Both the position numbers and the translations under genes were made by a program. Positions 52,993 through 62,646 of a DNA stretch of 64,000 nucleotides are shown in pieces. Each line of letters starts with the position of its first letter. Position 1 is the first letter of the stretch. The notes below the pieces were generated by a model, which worked only from the letters and a program-made list of their open reading frames with translations, made no database searches and was not told the DNA's origin. Origin of the DNA: Pectobacterium zantedeschiae (GTDB lineage Bacteria; Pseudomonadota; Gammaproteobacteria; Enterobacterales; Enterobacteriaceae); contig NZ_NWTM01000001.1 of the NCBI RefSeq assembly GCF_004137795.1, forward strand, positions 2,159,229-2,223,228, given 5' to 3'.

Positions 52993-53027
52993 GAACGATA
53001 GTCGTCAGCGATCTTCAACTATCGTTC
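52993..53027. terminator. Hairpin between yfgD and hda
   Basis: GAACGATAGT (52993-53002) and ACTATCGTTC (53018-53027) pair perfectly over 10 bp, between two convergent genes. Probable terminator without a long T-run. Confidence 0.6.
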
Positions 53028-53032
53028 TCCCA

Positions 53033-53734
53033 CTACAGCCCGAGGATCTCTTTCACAAAGGGAATGGTCAGCTTGCGCTGTGCAGTAATTGAAGCATGGT
53101 CAAGCTGATCGAGCGTCATAAATAACGTGCGCATTTCCCGATCCAACCGCTTCAACAGAAAACGGCTCACATCTTCCGGCAATTCGAACCCGCGCAGTCT
53201 GGCACGCAGCTGTAGCGCTTCCCCCTTCTCATCATCCGACAACGGTTGCAGCTTGTAGATTTGTCCCCAGTCGAGACGAGAAGCCAGATCGGGCAGACGT
53301 AAATTCAACTGACGCGGTGGACGATCGCCAGTAATTAGCAGCCGGGCCCGCCCCGTTTCCTGAATGCGGTTATACAGATTGAACACCGCCATTTCCCACT
53401 CTTCATCGCCCGCAATCGATTCGATGTTGTCGATACAGACCAGCGCCAGCTGTTCCATACCTTCCAGTACATCCGGCACAAAGTAGGCACGTTTATCTAA
53501 CGGCACATAGCCCACTGCACGTTCCTGACGCGACAGTTCGGCGCAGGCAGCATGCAGCAGATGGCTGCGCCCGCCTCCTTCGCGTGACCAGAAATAGATA
53601 TAGCTACCATGCTCTTGATACAAAGCATTATTGACGGCGGCAAGAAGAGACGCGTTTTCACCCGGATAGAAACTGGCAAATGTTTCGTCATCGGGTAAGT
53701 AGAGTGGCAATGAAAGCTGTGCCGGCGTGTTCAG
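53033..53734 (-). CDS. hda: DnaA regulatory inactivator Hda (CTG start)
   Basis: 233 residues from a CTG codon, the length of E. coli Hda, which also starts at CTG. With the beta clamp it stimulates ATP hydrolysis by DnaA to prevent re-initiation. The clamp-binding motif QLSLPL lies at residues 5-10, then an AAA+ domain with a modified Walker A ([12 protein letters not shown]), Walker [11 protein letters not shown], and [11 protein letters not shown]. An in-frame TTG at 53749 would add five residues. The CTG has GAGGTG immediately upstream. Third gene after upp and uraA. Confidence 0.94.
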   Translation of the reverse strand: MNTPAQLSLPLYLPDDETFASFYPGENASLLAAVNNALYQEHGSYIYFWSREGGGRSHLLHAACAELSRQERAVGYVPLDKRAYFVPDVLEGMEQLALVCIDNIESIAGDEEWEMAVFNLYNRIQETGRARLLITGDRPPRQLNLRLPDLASRLDWGQIYKLQPLSDDEKGEALQLRARLRGFELPEDVSRFLLKRLDREMRTLFMTLDQLDHASITAQRKLTIPFVKEILGL

Positions 53735-53792
53735 AATCACCTCAAGCAAAACGGGCAGGAAATCGGATCGAGTTTACCACAGAAACCAGACT

Positions 53793-53825
53793 CTGTTGAG
53801 GACGCGATATGCACGGCCTCAACAG
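53793..53825 (-). terminator. Hairpin between uraA and hda
   Basis: CTGTTGAGG and CCTCAACAG pair perfectly (9 bp) around a 15-nt loop, just after the uraA stop. Possibly a partial terminator. Confidence 0.45.
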
Positions 53826-53839
53826 GGAGAATAACGTGG

Positions 53840-55129
53840 TTATGAACGCACGTCTTTCTCTTCTGGTGCATCAAGGATCTCTTCGTCTTTATGGAACAGG
53901 CTGATGACCTTAAACACCAAACTCATACCGATGCCGACAACCGTTGCCAGCGCCATGCCTTTCAGCTCGGTCGAACCGAGATGCACTTTCGCACCACTGA
54001 CGCCGATGATCAGAATCACGGAGGTCAGGATCAGGTTTTGCGCTTTGTTGTAATCCACTTTGGATTCAATCAGTACGCGAATACCGGACGCACCGATCAC
54101 ACCGTACAGTAGCAGCGATACGCCGCCCATGACAGGAACCGGTACAGCCTGAATCGCCGCCGCCAGTTTACCTACGCAGGAGAGCAGAATCGCGAGGATC
54201 GCCGCACCGCCGATAACCCAGGTGCTGTACACTTTGGTAATCGCCAGCACGCCGATATTTTCACCATAGGTGGTGTTCGGCGTAGAGCCGAAGAAACCAG
54301 ACAACACGGTAGAAATTCCGTTGGCGAACATAGAACGGTGCAGCCCCGGTTCACGCATCAGATCTTTTTTCACGATATTTGCCGTTACGACCAGATGACC
54401 AACGTGCTCCGCAATCACCACCAGCGCCGCAGGCAGAATCGTAAGAATGGCAAACCACTCAAAGCGTGGCGTATAGAATGTCGGCATCGCGAACCAGTGC
54501 GCTTCACGAATCGGAGTCAGATCAACCACGCCCAGTGCGAATGACAGCGCATAGCCAGCCAGTACCCCGATTAGAATCGGAATGATCGCCAGAAAGCCGC
54601 GAAACAGCACCGACCCCAGAATCGTGATCGCCAGCGTCGCCAGAGAAATTGTCACCGCAGTGGAATCAACGGATGTGCCATCGGCAGGCAGCAACCCTGC
54701 CATTCCCGCCGCAACACCCGCCAGTTCAAGGCCGATTACGGCAACAATCGCCCCCATTGCCGCGGGCGGAAACAGTACATTCAGCCAGCCAGTACCCGCT
54801 TTCTTAACAATCAGCGCCACCAGACAAAACAACACGCCGCACATAATGAAACCACCCAGTGCAACTTCATACCCCAGCGGCAACAGCAGTAATACCGGGG
54901 AAATAAACGCAAAACTCGACCCCAAATACGCCGGGATTTTGCCCTTACAAATGAATAAATAAAGCAGCGTACCCACGCCGTTGAATAACAGTACAGTCGC
55001 TGGGTTGATCTTGAACAGAATGGGTACCAGAACGGTAGCGCCAAACATCGCGAACAGATGCTGGAAACTCAACGGGATGGTTTGTAACAAGGGGGGTCGT
55101 TCACTCACCCCGATGGCGCGACGAGTCAT
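53840..55129 (-). CDS. uraA: Uracil:proton symporter UraA
   Basis: 429 residues, 14 transmembrane segments of the NCS2 fold, nearly identical to E. coli UraA. The uracil-binding glutamates lie in AEHVGHLVV and GFFGSTPNTTYGENIGV. The frame opens at 55180 but the conserved start is MTRRAIGVSERPPLL at 55129. Located downstream of upp on the same strand: Upp traps imported uracil as UMP. A terminator-like hairpin separates them, so uraA may be expressed by readthrough. Confidence 0.97.
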   Translation of the reverse strand: MTRRAIGVSERPPLLQTIPLSFQHLFAMFGATVLVPILFKINPATVLLFNGVGTLLYLFICKGKIPAYLGSSFAFISPVLLLLPLGYEVALGGFIMCGVLFCLVALIVKKAGTGWLNVLFPPAAMGAIVAVIGLELAGVAAGMAGLLPADGTSVDSTAVTISLATLAITILGSVLFRGFLAIIPILIGVLAGYALSFALGVVDLTPIREAHWFAMPTFYTPRFEWFAILTILPAALVVIAEHVGHLVVTANIVKKDLMREPGLHRSMFANGISTVLSGFFGSTPNTTYGENIGVLAITKVYSTWVIGGAAILAILLSCVGKLAAAIQAVPVPVMGGVSLLLYGVIGASGIRVLIESKVDYNKAQNLILTSVILIIGVSGAKVHLGSTELKGMALATVVGIGMSLVFKVISLFHKDEEILDAPEEKDVRS

Positions 55130-55312
55130 CTTCAATATCCTCTGTAGTGTTGCTATTTGTGTGTGCAGGTAGACCCGCACTTATTATCACAGCCAGACTC
55201 ATCCCGCCCCACCGTAGTGAAGCAAGATGATGTTGACTGCTGATGTAATAAAAGAACCGCGAGTGACGTAACACAGGCTGTGGCGAACCATAGGGAATAC
55301 TTAGGTTTACGC

Positions 55313-55340
55313 CAAAAAAAAGCCGACTATAAGTCGGCTT
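55313..55340 (-). terminator. Terminator between upp and uraA
   Basis: AGCCGACT/AGTCGGCT stem with, on the minus strand, a run of eight T. It directly follows the upp stop and precedes uraA, so it sets the readthrough level. Confidence 0.88.
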
Positions 55341-55345
55341 ACCTG

Positions 55346-55972
55346 TTATTTCGTACCAAATATTTTATCGCCTGCATCACCCAGACCCGGCATGATGTAA
55401 CCCTGCTCGTTAAGGCCTTTATCGATGGATGCCGTGTACAGCTCAATATCCGGGTGGGCTTTCTCCAGTGCGGCAATCCCTTCTGGCGCCGCAACCAACA
55501 CCAGTACCTTAATACTGTGGCAACCTGCTTTTTTCAGCAGATCGATCGTGGCGATCATTGAACCACCGGTTGCCAGCATTGGATCAACAACCAGCGCCAT
55601 GCGCTCTTCGATATTGGAAACCAGCTTTTGGAAATAAGGAACAGGCTCCAGCGTCTCTTCATCACGGTAGATGCCGACAACGCTGATACGCGCGCTAGGG
55701 ACATTTTCCAGCACGCCTTCCATCATCCCTAACCCTGCACGCAGAATCGGTACGACGGTAATTTTCTTGCCTTTAATCTGATCGACTTCGACCGGGCCGC
55801 ACCAGCCATCAATGGTGACTTTTTCGGTTGCCAGGTCAGCCGTCGCTTCATAAGTCAGCAAACTTCCTACCTCGGAAGCCAGCTCACGAAAACGCTTCGT
55901 GCTAATATCGTTCTCACGCATCAAACCCAGTTTATGTTTGACTAGTGGGTGTTTCACCTCGACGATCTTCAT
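55346..55972 (-). CDS. upp: Uracil phosphoribosyltransferase Upp
   Basis: 208 residues. Makes UMP from uracil and PRPP in pyrimidine salvage. The PRPP loop is [18 protein letters not shown] and the uracil-binding end is [17 protein letters not shown]. An in-frame ATG one codon upstream exists (55975), but [19 protein letters not shown] (cited in part) is the conserved start. Divergent from purM-purN, as in E. coli, with a repeat element between them. Confidence 0.97.
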   Translation of the reverse strand: MKIVEVKHPLVKHKLGLMRENDISTKRFRELASEVGSLLTYEATADLATEKVTIDGWCGPVEVDQIKGKKITVVPILRAGLGMMEGVLENVPSARISVVGIYRDEETLEPVPYFQKLVSNIEERMALVVDPMLATGGSMIATIDLLKKAGCHSIKVLVLVAAPEGIAALEKAHPDIELYTASIDKGLNEQGYIMPGLGDAGDKIFGTK

Positions 55973-56017
55973 CATTATCTCCCCATCGGCTAGTGGACGG
56001 ACAAAAAACGCTACACG

Positions 56018-56083
56018 CGTTTTTAAACACCGCTTGCGGCGGCCCGCAGGGCGGCGGGCATGAGAGCCCGTCGTAAAAAAATC
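56018..56083. repeat. Single repeat unit related to the tandem repeat at 49641
   Basis: Read on the minus strand it has the same order: T-run, ACG, hairpin (GACGGGCT ... GCCCGCCG), CTGCGGGCCGCCGCAAGCGG, then GTTTAAAAA. It shares the core and layout of the 71-bp unit but is diverged. Lies in the upp-purM divergent region. Confidence 0.7.
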
Positions 56084-56196
56084 GCGGGATTATACCGCCT
56101 TTTTTACTTATCGCCATATGATTAAGCCTGATCCAGATCAACCGAGAAAAGAAATTGTCGCCATTAACGAAAAATAGCCAGCCAATGACTCATCAC

Positions 56197-56212
56197 TCGC
56201 AAACGATTGCCT
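56197..56212 (+). promoter_or_regulatory. PurR box before purM
   Basis: TCGCAAACGATTGCCT matches ACGCAAACGTTTGCGT at 13 of 16 positions, about 100 bp before purM, a known PurR-repressed operon in E. coli. Confidence 0.75.
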
Positions 56213-56310
56213 ACACTGTTAGAATTAGCGCGCATTATTTTTTACCACAGTATGTTTTCTGAACACCCTATTTTCTGAATACAACCCGTAACCTTCGTGG
56301 GGACTCAGCA

Positions 56311-57348
56311 GTGACCGACAAAACCTCTCTCAGCTATAAAGACGCAGGCGTGGATATCGATGCGGGTAATGCATTGGTAGACCGTATTAAAGGTGTAGTG
56401 AAACAGACCCGTCGCCCGGAAGTTATGGGTGGATTGGGTGGTTTCGGTGCCTTGTGCGCCTTACCGCAAAAATACCGCGAACCGATTCTGGTTTCCGGCA
56501 CTGACGGAGTCGGCACCAAACTGCGCCTGGCGATGGACCTGAAGCGCCACGATACGATTGGTATCGATCTGGTTGCGATGTGCGTGAACGATCTGGTCGT
56601 TCAAGGTGCCGAACCGCTGTTCTTCCTCGACTATTACGCCACAGGCAAGCTGGATGTTGACACCGCTGCGAGCGTAATTACCGGTATCGCGGAAGGCTGT
56701 AAGCAATCAGGCTGTGCGTTGGTCGGTGGCGAAACCGCCGAAATGCCAGGTATGTATCACGGCGAAGACTATGATGTTGCTGGCTTCTGCGTCGGTGTCG
56801 TAGAAAAATCAGAAATCATCGACGGCAGCAAAGTTCAGCACGGTGATGTTCTGGTTGCTCTCGCAGCCAGCGGCCCACACTCCAATGGCTATTCGCTGGT
56901 GCGTAAAGTGCTTGAAGTCAGCAAAACCGATCCAGAGCAGTTTGAGCTAGAAGGCAAACCGCTGGCCGACCATCTGCTGGCACCGACCAAAATTTATGTG
57001 AAATCCATCCTGTCTCTGATTGAAAAAGTGGACGTGCACGCGATTTCTCACCTGACTGGCGGCGGTTTCTGGGAAAATATCCCACGCGTGCTGCCAGAAG
57101 GTATGCAGGCAACTATCGACGAATCTAGCTGGCAATGGCCTGCAGTTTTCAACTGGCTGCAACAGGCCGGTAATGTCAGCCGCCACGAAATGTATCGTAC
57201 TTTCAACTGCGGTGTTGGTATGATCATCGCACTGCCAGCCGAACAGGCAGACGAGGCCGTTGCATTACTCAACAGCAGCGGCGAAAACGCATGGAAAATC
57301 GGCGTCATTACTCAAACCGATGCCGGAGACGCAGTGGTTATTAACTGA
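56311..57348 (+). CDS. purM: AIR synthetase PurM
   Basis: 345 residues, E. coli length. Converts FGAM to aminoimidazole ribotide with ATP. Conserved motifs: [23 protein letters not shown] (substrate loop), [29 protein letters not shown] (cited in part) and [14 protein letters not shown] start at 56311 with GTGGGGAC upstream. Its stop overlaps the purN start (TGATG), so the two are coupled. Repression by purine via PurR is expected from the upstream box. Confidence 0.97.
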   Translation: MTDKTSLSYKDAGVDIDAGNALVDRIKGVVKQTRRPEVMGGLGGFGALCALPQKYREPILVSGTDGVGTKLRLAMDLKRHDTIGIDLVAMCVNDLVVQGAEPLFFLDYYATGKLDVDTAASVITGIAEGCKQSGCALVGGETAEMPGMYHGEDYDVAGFCVGVVEKSEIIDGSKVQHGDVLVALAASGPHSNGYSLVRKVLEVSKTDPEQFELEGKPLADHLLAPTKIYVKSILSLIEKVDVHAISHLTGGGFWENIPRVLPEGMQATIDESSWQWPAVFNWLQQAGNVSRHEMYRTFNCGVGMIIALPAEQADEAVALLNSSGENAWKIGVITQTDAGDAVVIN

Positions 57349-57986
57349 TGAAAAACATCGTTGTGCTGATTTCAGGTCATGGAAGCAACTTACAGGCGTT
57401 GATTGACGCCTGTAAGAACGGACGTATCAAAGGAAAGATCGTCGCCGTATTCAGTAATAATGCGGAGGCTTACGGGCTAGAACGCGCGCAAAATGCGGAT
57501 ATTCCGACGTTCGTCCTGAACCCTGAAGACTTTGCCGACCGCGCTGCATTTGATGCGGCACTGGCAAACGAAATTGAGCAATATGAACCGGCGCTGGTGG
57601 TCTTAGCAGGCTATATGCGCATTCTCAGCCCGGAATTTGTCGCTCAGTTCGCAGGCAAAATGCTGAATATTCACCCGTCCCTGCTGCCGAAATATCCTGG
57701 ATTGCATACGCACCGTAAGGCGCTGGAAAATGGCGATCGGGAACACGGCACATCCGTACATTTTGTCACTGATGAACTGGATGGCGGCCCGTTGATTCTG
57801 CAAGCTAAGGTGCCTGTATTTAATGACGATACGGAAGAAAGTCTGAGCGAACGCGTTAAAACGCACGAGCACACGATTTATCCGATGGTCATTAACTGGT
57901 TCCTGAACGGCCGACTAGTGATGCGTGATAATGAAGCCTGGTTGGACAGCGTGCGTATCCCTCCACAGGGTTATGCCGCCGAGTAG
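57348..57986 (+). CDS. purN: Phosphoribosylglycinamide formyltransferase PurN
   Basis: 212 residues. Transfers formyl from 10-formyltetrahydrofolate to GAR. Catalytic set: Asn in MLNIHPSLLPKYPGLHTH (with the His of the HPSLLP motif) and Asp in VTDELDGGPLI. ISGHGSNLQALIDAC at the start binds the substrate phosphate. ATG overlaps the purM stop. After its stop a 14-bp direct repeat (57991-58004 and 58009-58022) precedes the terminator. Confidence 0.97.
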   Translation: MKNIVVLISGHGSNLQALIDACKNGRIKGKIVAVFSNNAEAYGLERAQNADIPTFVLNPEDFADRAAFDAALANEIEQYEPALVVLAGYMRILSPEFVAQFAGKMLNIHPSLLPKYPGLHTHRKALENGDREHGTSVHFVTDELDGGPLILQAKVPVFNDDTEESLSERVKTHEHTIYPMVINWFLNGRLVMRDNEAWLDSVRIPPQGYAAE

Positions 57987-58025
57987 TACCGTCAGTTCGT
58001 CATATACTGTCAGTTCGTCATAGAA

Positions 58026-58064
58026 GTAAGGCTCTCTTGCGGGGCCTTACCCTTTCCTTTTTCA
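58026..58064 (+). terminator. Terminator after purN
   Basis: GTAAGGCT and GGCCTTAC form a stem across a loop of about nine bases, followed by pyrimidine-rich CCTTTCCTTTTTC. Confidence 0.75.
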
Positions 58065-58221
58065 CTTCTCTCTTTTCCTGACTATTCGCATCACTGCGGT
58101 TCTTAACTCTCTATCTACGCTTTAAATATTTACTAATCTTTACGAAAAAATCACTAACCATCAGATAAGAAAGAACATTTCTATCAACCGTAATTACACG
58201 CACTCTTAGTCGGTTGAAAAC

Positions 58222-58240
58222 GAAAATGACAATGATTATC
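58222..58240 (+). promoter_or_regulatory. Fur box before the iron uptake genes
   Basis: 19 bp starting GAAAATGACA and ending ATGATTATC match the Fur consensus at 16 of 19 positions, about 32 bp before the binding-protein gene. Predicts repression by iron. Confidence 0.8.
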
Positions 58241-58271
58241 TTTCTCCATCCCAAATTTTGTGAACCCGATC

Positions 58272-59378
58272 ATGCGTACCGTCTTACTCCTTTGCCTGCT
58301 TTTCCTCAGCCCACTCCTACAAGCAAAAACCGTCACCGATATTTTAGGCCGACAGGTAGAGATCCCAGACAGTCCCCAGCGCATCATTCTAGGTGAGAGC
58401 CGTATGCTGTATACGTTAGCCCTGCTTCAGCCTAACGAACCAGCCAAGAATGTTGTCGGCTGGCCGGGAGACATGGCACGTTACGATGCGCAAAGCTGGC
58501 TACGATATACCGAAAAATTTCCACAGCTGAAGCAGATCCCACAGCTCGGCAACGGTAGTCTGCAAGCGATGAATGCAGAGATGCTGCTTCCGCTAAAACC
58601 CGATTTGGTCATTCTGCCGCGGCTGGCAAAAAATGTAGACAATGAAGATCAGTTGCAACAAACGCTGACCCGCGCGGGTATTCCCTTCATTTATGTCGAT
58701 CTACGTATAGACCTGCTTAACAACACGTTACCCAGTATTCGCCTGCTTGGTGAGGTGTTGAACCAACCCCAACGCGCGGCTTCCTTCAGCGATTTCTATC
58801 AGCAACATATGGACGTGATTCGCCAACGCATCGCGCAATATCACGGTAAGAAACCGACAGTCATGCTGCACCTGCACCTGGGCAGACGAGACACCTGTTG
58901 CACCACGGCGGTCGGCGGCAGCCTTGGCGATCTACTCACTTTCGCTGGTGGCGAGAATATTGCCGCTGGCGTCATCAACAGCGTCTACGGCGAGTTGAGC
59001 CCAGAGCGCGTGCTGGCTGCCAATCCCGACGTCTACATCGCCACCGGAATGGCTGGGCCGGAGGGCAAACGTTTCTCTAGTCTGATGCTCGGACCACTGG
59101 TTAACGCCGCGCAGGCGAAAGAGAGCTTCGACACGCTCATTCGCCAAGAACCTATTTTGTCTCACCTGCGAGCCGTGCAAACAGGTCGCGCCTGGAGCAT
59201 GTGGCATAACTTCTATCTCAGCCCGTATCACGTCGTGATGGTCGAGATGTTTGCCAAGGCGCTCTACCCCGATCAATTTACCGATATCGATCCGCAACAA
59301 ACACTACAACAACTCTACCAACAGTTTTTACCTATTGAATTTTCAGGGATTTATTGGAGTCAGATTTCGCATGAATAA
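58272..59378 (+). CDS. Iron-siderophore-type periplasmic binding protein
   Basis: 368 residues. Signal peptide MRTVLLLCLLFLSPLLQA from ATG 58272 (an upstream GTG at 58260 is possible). Two-lobed FecB/BtuF-type fold: DILGRQVEIPDSPQRIILGE at the start, LLPLKPDLVILPR, GGSLGDLLTFAGGENIAAG and PERVLAANPDVYIATG (all typical). It lacks adjacent permease and ATPase genes, so it must use a transporter encoded elsewhere. Followed by, and overlapping, a siderophore receptor gene; both under the Fur box. Confidence 0.87.
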   Translation: MRTVLLLCLLFLSPLLQAKTVTDILGRQVEIPDSPQRIILGESRMLYTLALLQPNEPAKNVVGWPGDMARYDAQSWLRYTEKFPQLKQIPQLGNGSLQAMNAEMLLPLKPDLVILPRLAKNVDNEDQLQQTLTRAGIPFIYVDLRIDLLNNTLPSIRLLGEVLNQPQRAASFSDFYQQHMDVIRQRIAQYHGKKPTVMLHLHLGRRDTCCTTAVGGSLGDLLTFAGGENIAAGVINSVYGELSPERVLAANPDVYIATGMAGPEGKRFSSLMLGPLVNAAQAKESFDTLIRQEPILSHLRAVQTGRAWSMWHNFYLSPYHVVMVEMFAKALYPDQFTDIDPQQTLQQLYQQFLPIEFSGIYWSQISHE

Positions 59379-61572
59379 GTTTGCTACAAAAAATGGCGCA
59401 AGCCATTTACAACGTCGATCCAGCGACAAACAGAAAAATGGCCGCCATGAGTGGCAGACCATAAAAAAGAACGCGTTCCGTCACGGCTGGCCTCTGCTGG
59501 CGCTGCTGCCATTTAGCATTCAGGCGGCCGTCGACGATAGCAAAGAAGACACCATGGTGGTGACGACCACCACTGGCAGCCAGACGGGAAAAGAAACAGG
59601 CTATCAGCCGCATAAAACCGTGACCGGCACTCGTACCGAAAGCCGACTGTTGGATGTCCCACAGGCAGTCAATGTCGTCCCCACGCAGGTGCTTGAAGAT
59701 CGTGCGGTACGCAATATTGATGAAGCGCTGTATAACGTCAGCGGCATCACCCAGTCTAATACGCTAGGGGGCACACAGGATGCCGTCATCAAACGCGGCT
59801 TCGGCGATAACCGCGACGGTTCGATCTTTCGTGATGGTGTGCGCTCCATTCAGGCGCGTAACTTTACCCCCAGCAGTGAGCGCGTCGAAGTGCTTAAAGG
59901 CCCCGCCTCCATGCTCTACGGTATGGGCGAACCCGGTGGCATCATTAATATCATCAGCAAGAAACCAGAATTGGTACAAAAAACGCACATTGAAGGCTGG
60001 GGAAGCAGCTTCAAAGGTGGCGGCGGACAGTTGGATGTTACCGGTCCGTTAGGCACGTCCGGCTTGGCTTACCGGATGGTCGTCGATCACGACGAAACCG
60101 ACTACTGGCGTAACTTTGGACGTAACCGCCAGACGACGATTGCACCGTCGCTGATGTGGTACGGCGAAGACACCACGGTACGCGTTTCCTACGAACACAT
60201 GGAATACCTGACGCCTTTCGATCGCGGCACCATTATCGATCCAAAGACGGGAAAACCAGTTAATACGCCACGTGACCGCCGTTTTGATGAAAGCTACAAC
60301 GCAACACGCGGCGATCAGGATAGCGTTACTATGCAAGTTGACCGCAACGTGAATGACCGTTGGAAAAGCAGCCTGACTTACTCGTATAACCGCAACCGCT
60401 ACAGCGATAATCAGGCGCGAGCCACGAAATACAATGCCAACACGGGTGTACTAACCCGTCAGCCAGACTCTACAGGTTATGCACATAGCCAGGCGCAAAT
60501 TGTCCAGCTCACGCTGAATGGCGATGTCGACTGGGGCCGCATCAATCATCAGCTATTGTTTGGGTTTGATTATGAAGCGGATAGAACATTCCGTGGTGAT
60601 ATGATTCGCGGTACGGCGACCTCGGGATTCAATATCTATAACCCCGTATATGGTCGATTGCCAGCCTCTACTGCCGTCAACGCGAAAGACAGTGACCAGC
60701 GCGAAAATATCGACAGCAAAGCGTTATTTATGCAGGATGCCATTCGCCTTAACGATCGCTGGCAACTGCTGGGTGGCCTGCGTTATGACACCTTTGATGT
60801 GATGGCAGGTAAGGGGCGTCCGTTCATCACCAACACGGACAGTTCATACCATCGCGTCGTTCCGCGTGCGGGCATCATCTATAGCATGACATCGTATTCA
60901 TCACTTTATGCCAGTTATAGCGGATCATTTAAGCCCAATAGCAATATTGCCAATAATATCGGTGCCCTTCCGCCGGAAATTGGCAAGTCTTACGAAATTG
61001 GCGCCAAGCTGGATCTGCCCAATCGTATTACCGGTAACGTGGCCTTGTTCGACATTGAAAAGCAAAACGTGATGGTTAAGGTCGACGACAATCTTTACCG
61101 TACAGCGGGCAAAGTGCGTTCACAGGGTGTTGAAGTGGATCTGGCGGGTAGCCTCACCGATTCTTTAAGCCTGATCGGTTCTTATGCCTACACCGATGCA
61201 CGCGTCACCGCTGACCCGGAAAATACAGGTAAACGCATGCCTAACGCTGCACGTCATACCGCGTCGCTGTTCCTGACACAGGACTTCGGCAACATTGGGC
61301 TGGCAGCCGGTGACGATCTCCGCGCCGGAGCGGGGGCACGCTACGTCAGCCGTCGTGCAGGTGATGCGGCGAACACCTTCTATCTGGACGATTACACCGT
61401 CGCCGATGCGTTTGTTGCCTATAGCCTGCCGCTCAACGGTTACAAGGTGAAATGGCAATTAAATGTAAAAAATTTGTTCGACCAAACCTACTACCCTTCC
61501 AGCGGTAATAACCTGCGTGTCGCCATTGGCGAACCGCGCCAGGTAGTACTGCGCGCTAGCGTCGATTTCTGA
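59371..61572 (+). CDS. TonB-dependent siderophore receptor
   Basis: 733 residues from ATG 59371, which overlaps the upstream gene by eight bases. Long N-terminal leader with hydrophobic part near residues 40-55 (WPLLALLPFSIQA), TonB-box-like DDSKEDTMVVT after it, plug about 85-205 (RLLDVPQAVNVVPTQVLEDR, ERVEVLKGPASMLYG, GGIINIISKKPE), and a 22-strand barrel ending VVLRASVDF. No STN domain, so no signalling role. Fhu/Fox-type hydroxamate siderophore receptor is plausible; ligand not determinable. Confidence 0.92.
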   Translation: MNKFATKNGASHLQRRSSDKQKNGRHEWQTIKKNAFRHGWPLLALLPFSIQAAVDDSKEDTMVVTTTTGSQTGKETGYQPHKTVTGTRTESRLLDVPQAVNVVPTQVLEDRAVRNIDEALYNVSGITQSNTLGGTQDAVIKRGFGDNRDGSIFRDGVRSIQARNFTPSSERVEVLKGPASMLYGMGEPGGIINIISKKPELVQKTHIEGWGSSFKGGGGQLDVTGPLGTSGLAYRMVVDHDETDYWRNFGRNRQTTIAPSLMWYGEDTTVRVSYEHMEYLTPFDRGTIIDPKTGKPVNTPRDRRFDESYNATRGDQDSVTMQVDRNVNDRWKSSLTYSYNRNRYSDNQARATKYNANTGVLTRQPDSTGYAHSQAQIVQLTLNGDVDWGRINHQLLFGFDYEADRTFRGDMIRGTATSGFNIYNPVYGRLPASTAVNAKDSDQRENIDSKALFMQDAIRLNDRWQLLGGLRYDTFDVMAGKGRPFITNTDSSYHRVVPRAGIIYSMTSYSSLYASYSGSFKPNSNIANNIGALPPEIGKSYEIGAKLDLPNRITGNVALFDIEKQNVMVKVDDNLYRTAGKVRSQGVEVDLAGSLTDSLSLIGSYAYTDARVTADPENTGKRMPNAARHTASLFLTQDFGNIGLAAGDDLRAGAGARYVSRRAGDAANTFYLDDYTVADAFVAYSLPLNGYKVKWQLNVKNLFDQTYYPSSGNNLRVAIGEPRQVVLRASVDF

Positions 61573-61581
61573 TGTACTTTC

Positions 61582-61620
61582 GCCCCGTATCTCACCGATA
61601 CGGGGCACTTAACGATTTTT
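61582..61620 (+). terminator. Terminator after the siderophore receptor gene
   Basis: GCCCCGTAT and ATACGGGGC pair perfectly across a 7-nt loop, with ACTTAACGATTTTT after it. Confidence 0.75.
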
Positions 61621-61738
61621 CATTCCACATTACGCGTTCAGCGCCAGCCTATCCGCCGCTATACTAGCGTTGGCATACCCATGCCAGCGTGACCCCAACA
61701 GCACGGTTCACGTCCCTTTTATCAATTAAGGATTCACT

Positions 61739-62314
61739 ATGTCCGGTACGAGCAATTCCGTTCGGCTACGACCGCTGGAGCGAGACGATCTCACGTTTGT
61801 TCATCAGTTGGATAACAACGCCAGTGTGATGCGTTATTGGTTTGAAGAGCCTTATGAGGCCTTTGTCGAACTTAGCGATCTGTACGACAAGCATATTCAT
61901 GACCAGAGCGAACGACGCTTCATTATTGAACACGAGCAAACTAAGGTAGGTCTGGTTGAGCTGGTGGAGATTAACCATATCCACCGCCGTGCGGAATTTC
62001 AGATCATTATCGACCCGGCCTATCAGGGCCGCGGCTACGCCAGCACGGCAGCCAAATTGGCGATGGATTATGGCTTCTCGGTATTGAACCTGTACAAACT
62101 GTATTTGATTGTGGATAGGGAAAACCAGAAAGCGATCCACATCTACAGCAAGCTAGGGTTTGAGGTAGAAGGTGAGTTGATCCACGAGTTCTTCATCAAC
62201 GGTGAATACCGTAACACGATCCGCATGTGCATTTTCCAGCATCAATATCTGGCGAAACACAAAACCGTGACGGGAACCGGCGGCGAAGCACCGGGAAGTT
62301 CCATCAGCCAGTAA
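61739..62314 (+). CDS. speG: Spermidine N1-acetyltransferase SpeG
   Basis: 191 residues, GNAT fold. Acetylates spermidine and spermine to prevent polyamine toxicity. VKLRPLER-type start ([19 protein letters not shown]), the acidic polyamine site region [21 protein letters not shown] (cited in part), the acetyl-CoA loop [18 protein letters not shown], and [23 protein letters not shown] are close to E. coli SpeG. Single gene with its own upstream region. Confidence 0.95.
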   Translation: MSGTSNSVRLRPLERDDLTFVHQLDNNASVMRYWFEEPYEAFVELSDLYDKHIHDQSERRFIIEHEQTKVGLVELVEINHIHRRAEFQIIIDPAYQGRGYASTAAKLAMDYGFSVLNLYKLYLIVDRENQKAIHIYSKLGFEVEGELIHEFFINGEYRNTIRMCIFQHQYLAKHKTVTGTGGEAPGSSISQ

Positions 62315-62646
62315 GGTAAAAAGATCGATTTTCTCTGTTATACGGCATCAAAAATTATGCAGCGGTGAGCTTGACCGCCGAGTGAGCGACAGGACGTCGC
62401 GAAAGCCAGTGCCGCGTAGGGAACGCGTCACTGGCGGCTCGGTTAGCGGTCATGAACACCGATGGAACCGCGTAGCGGCATAATTTAGCCAGAAGCCAGG
62501 GTTCGCAGGGCTGCGGCGCTTGAGCGCCCTGCGTCGGGCGCTTATAAGGTTTTGCATAAACGTGGCGGCGGTACTGCGCACGAAACTTTCTCTGTGTTTG
62601 CATAGCAATTCGTCTCAGAGAAAATGGCGTATTCTTATACGCAATA
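62315..62646. repeat. Hairpin-rich intergenic region, suspected dispersed repeat
   Basis: 332 bp between convergent speG and ybbP. Contains CCAGTGCCGCG/CGCGTCACTGG (62406-62434) and AGCGCCC/GGGCGCT (about 62523-62541). A frame of 82 codons on the minus strand (62603 down to 62355, starting MQTQRKFRAQYRRHVYAKP) is open but lacks a ribosome site and has very basic, low-information composition, so I treat it as repeat sequence rather than a gene. Confidence 0.45.

Noticed and set aside
62355-62603. 82-codon minus-strand frame as a real gene
   Set aside because: No ribosome site, strongly basic low-information sequence and position within hairpins point to repeat DNA.
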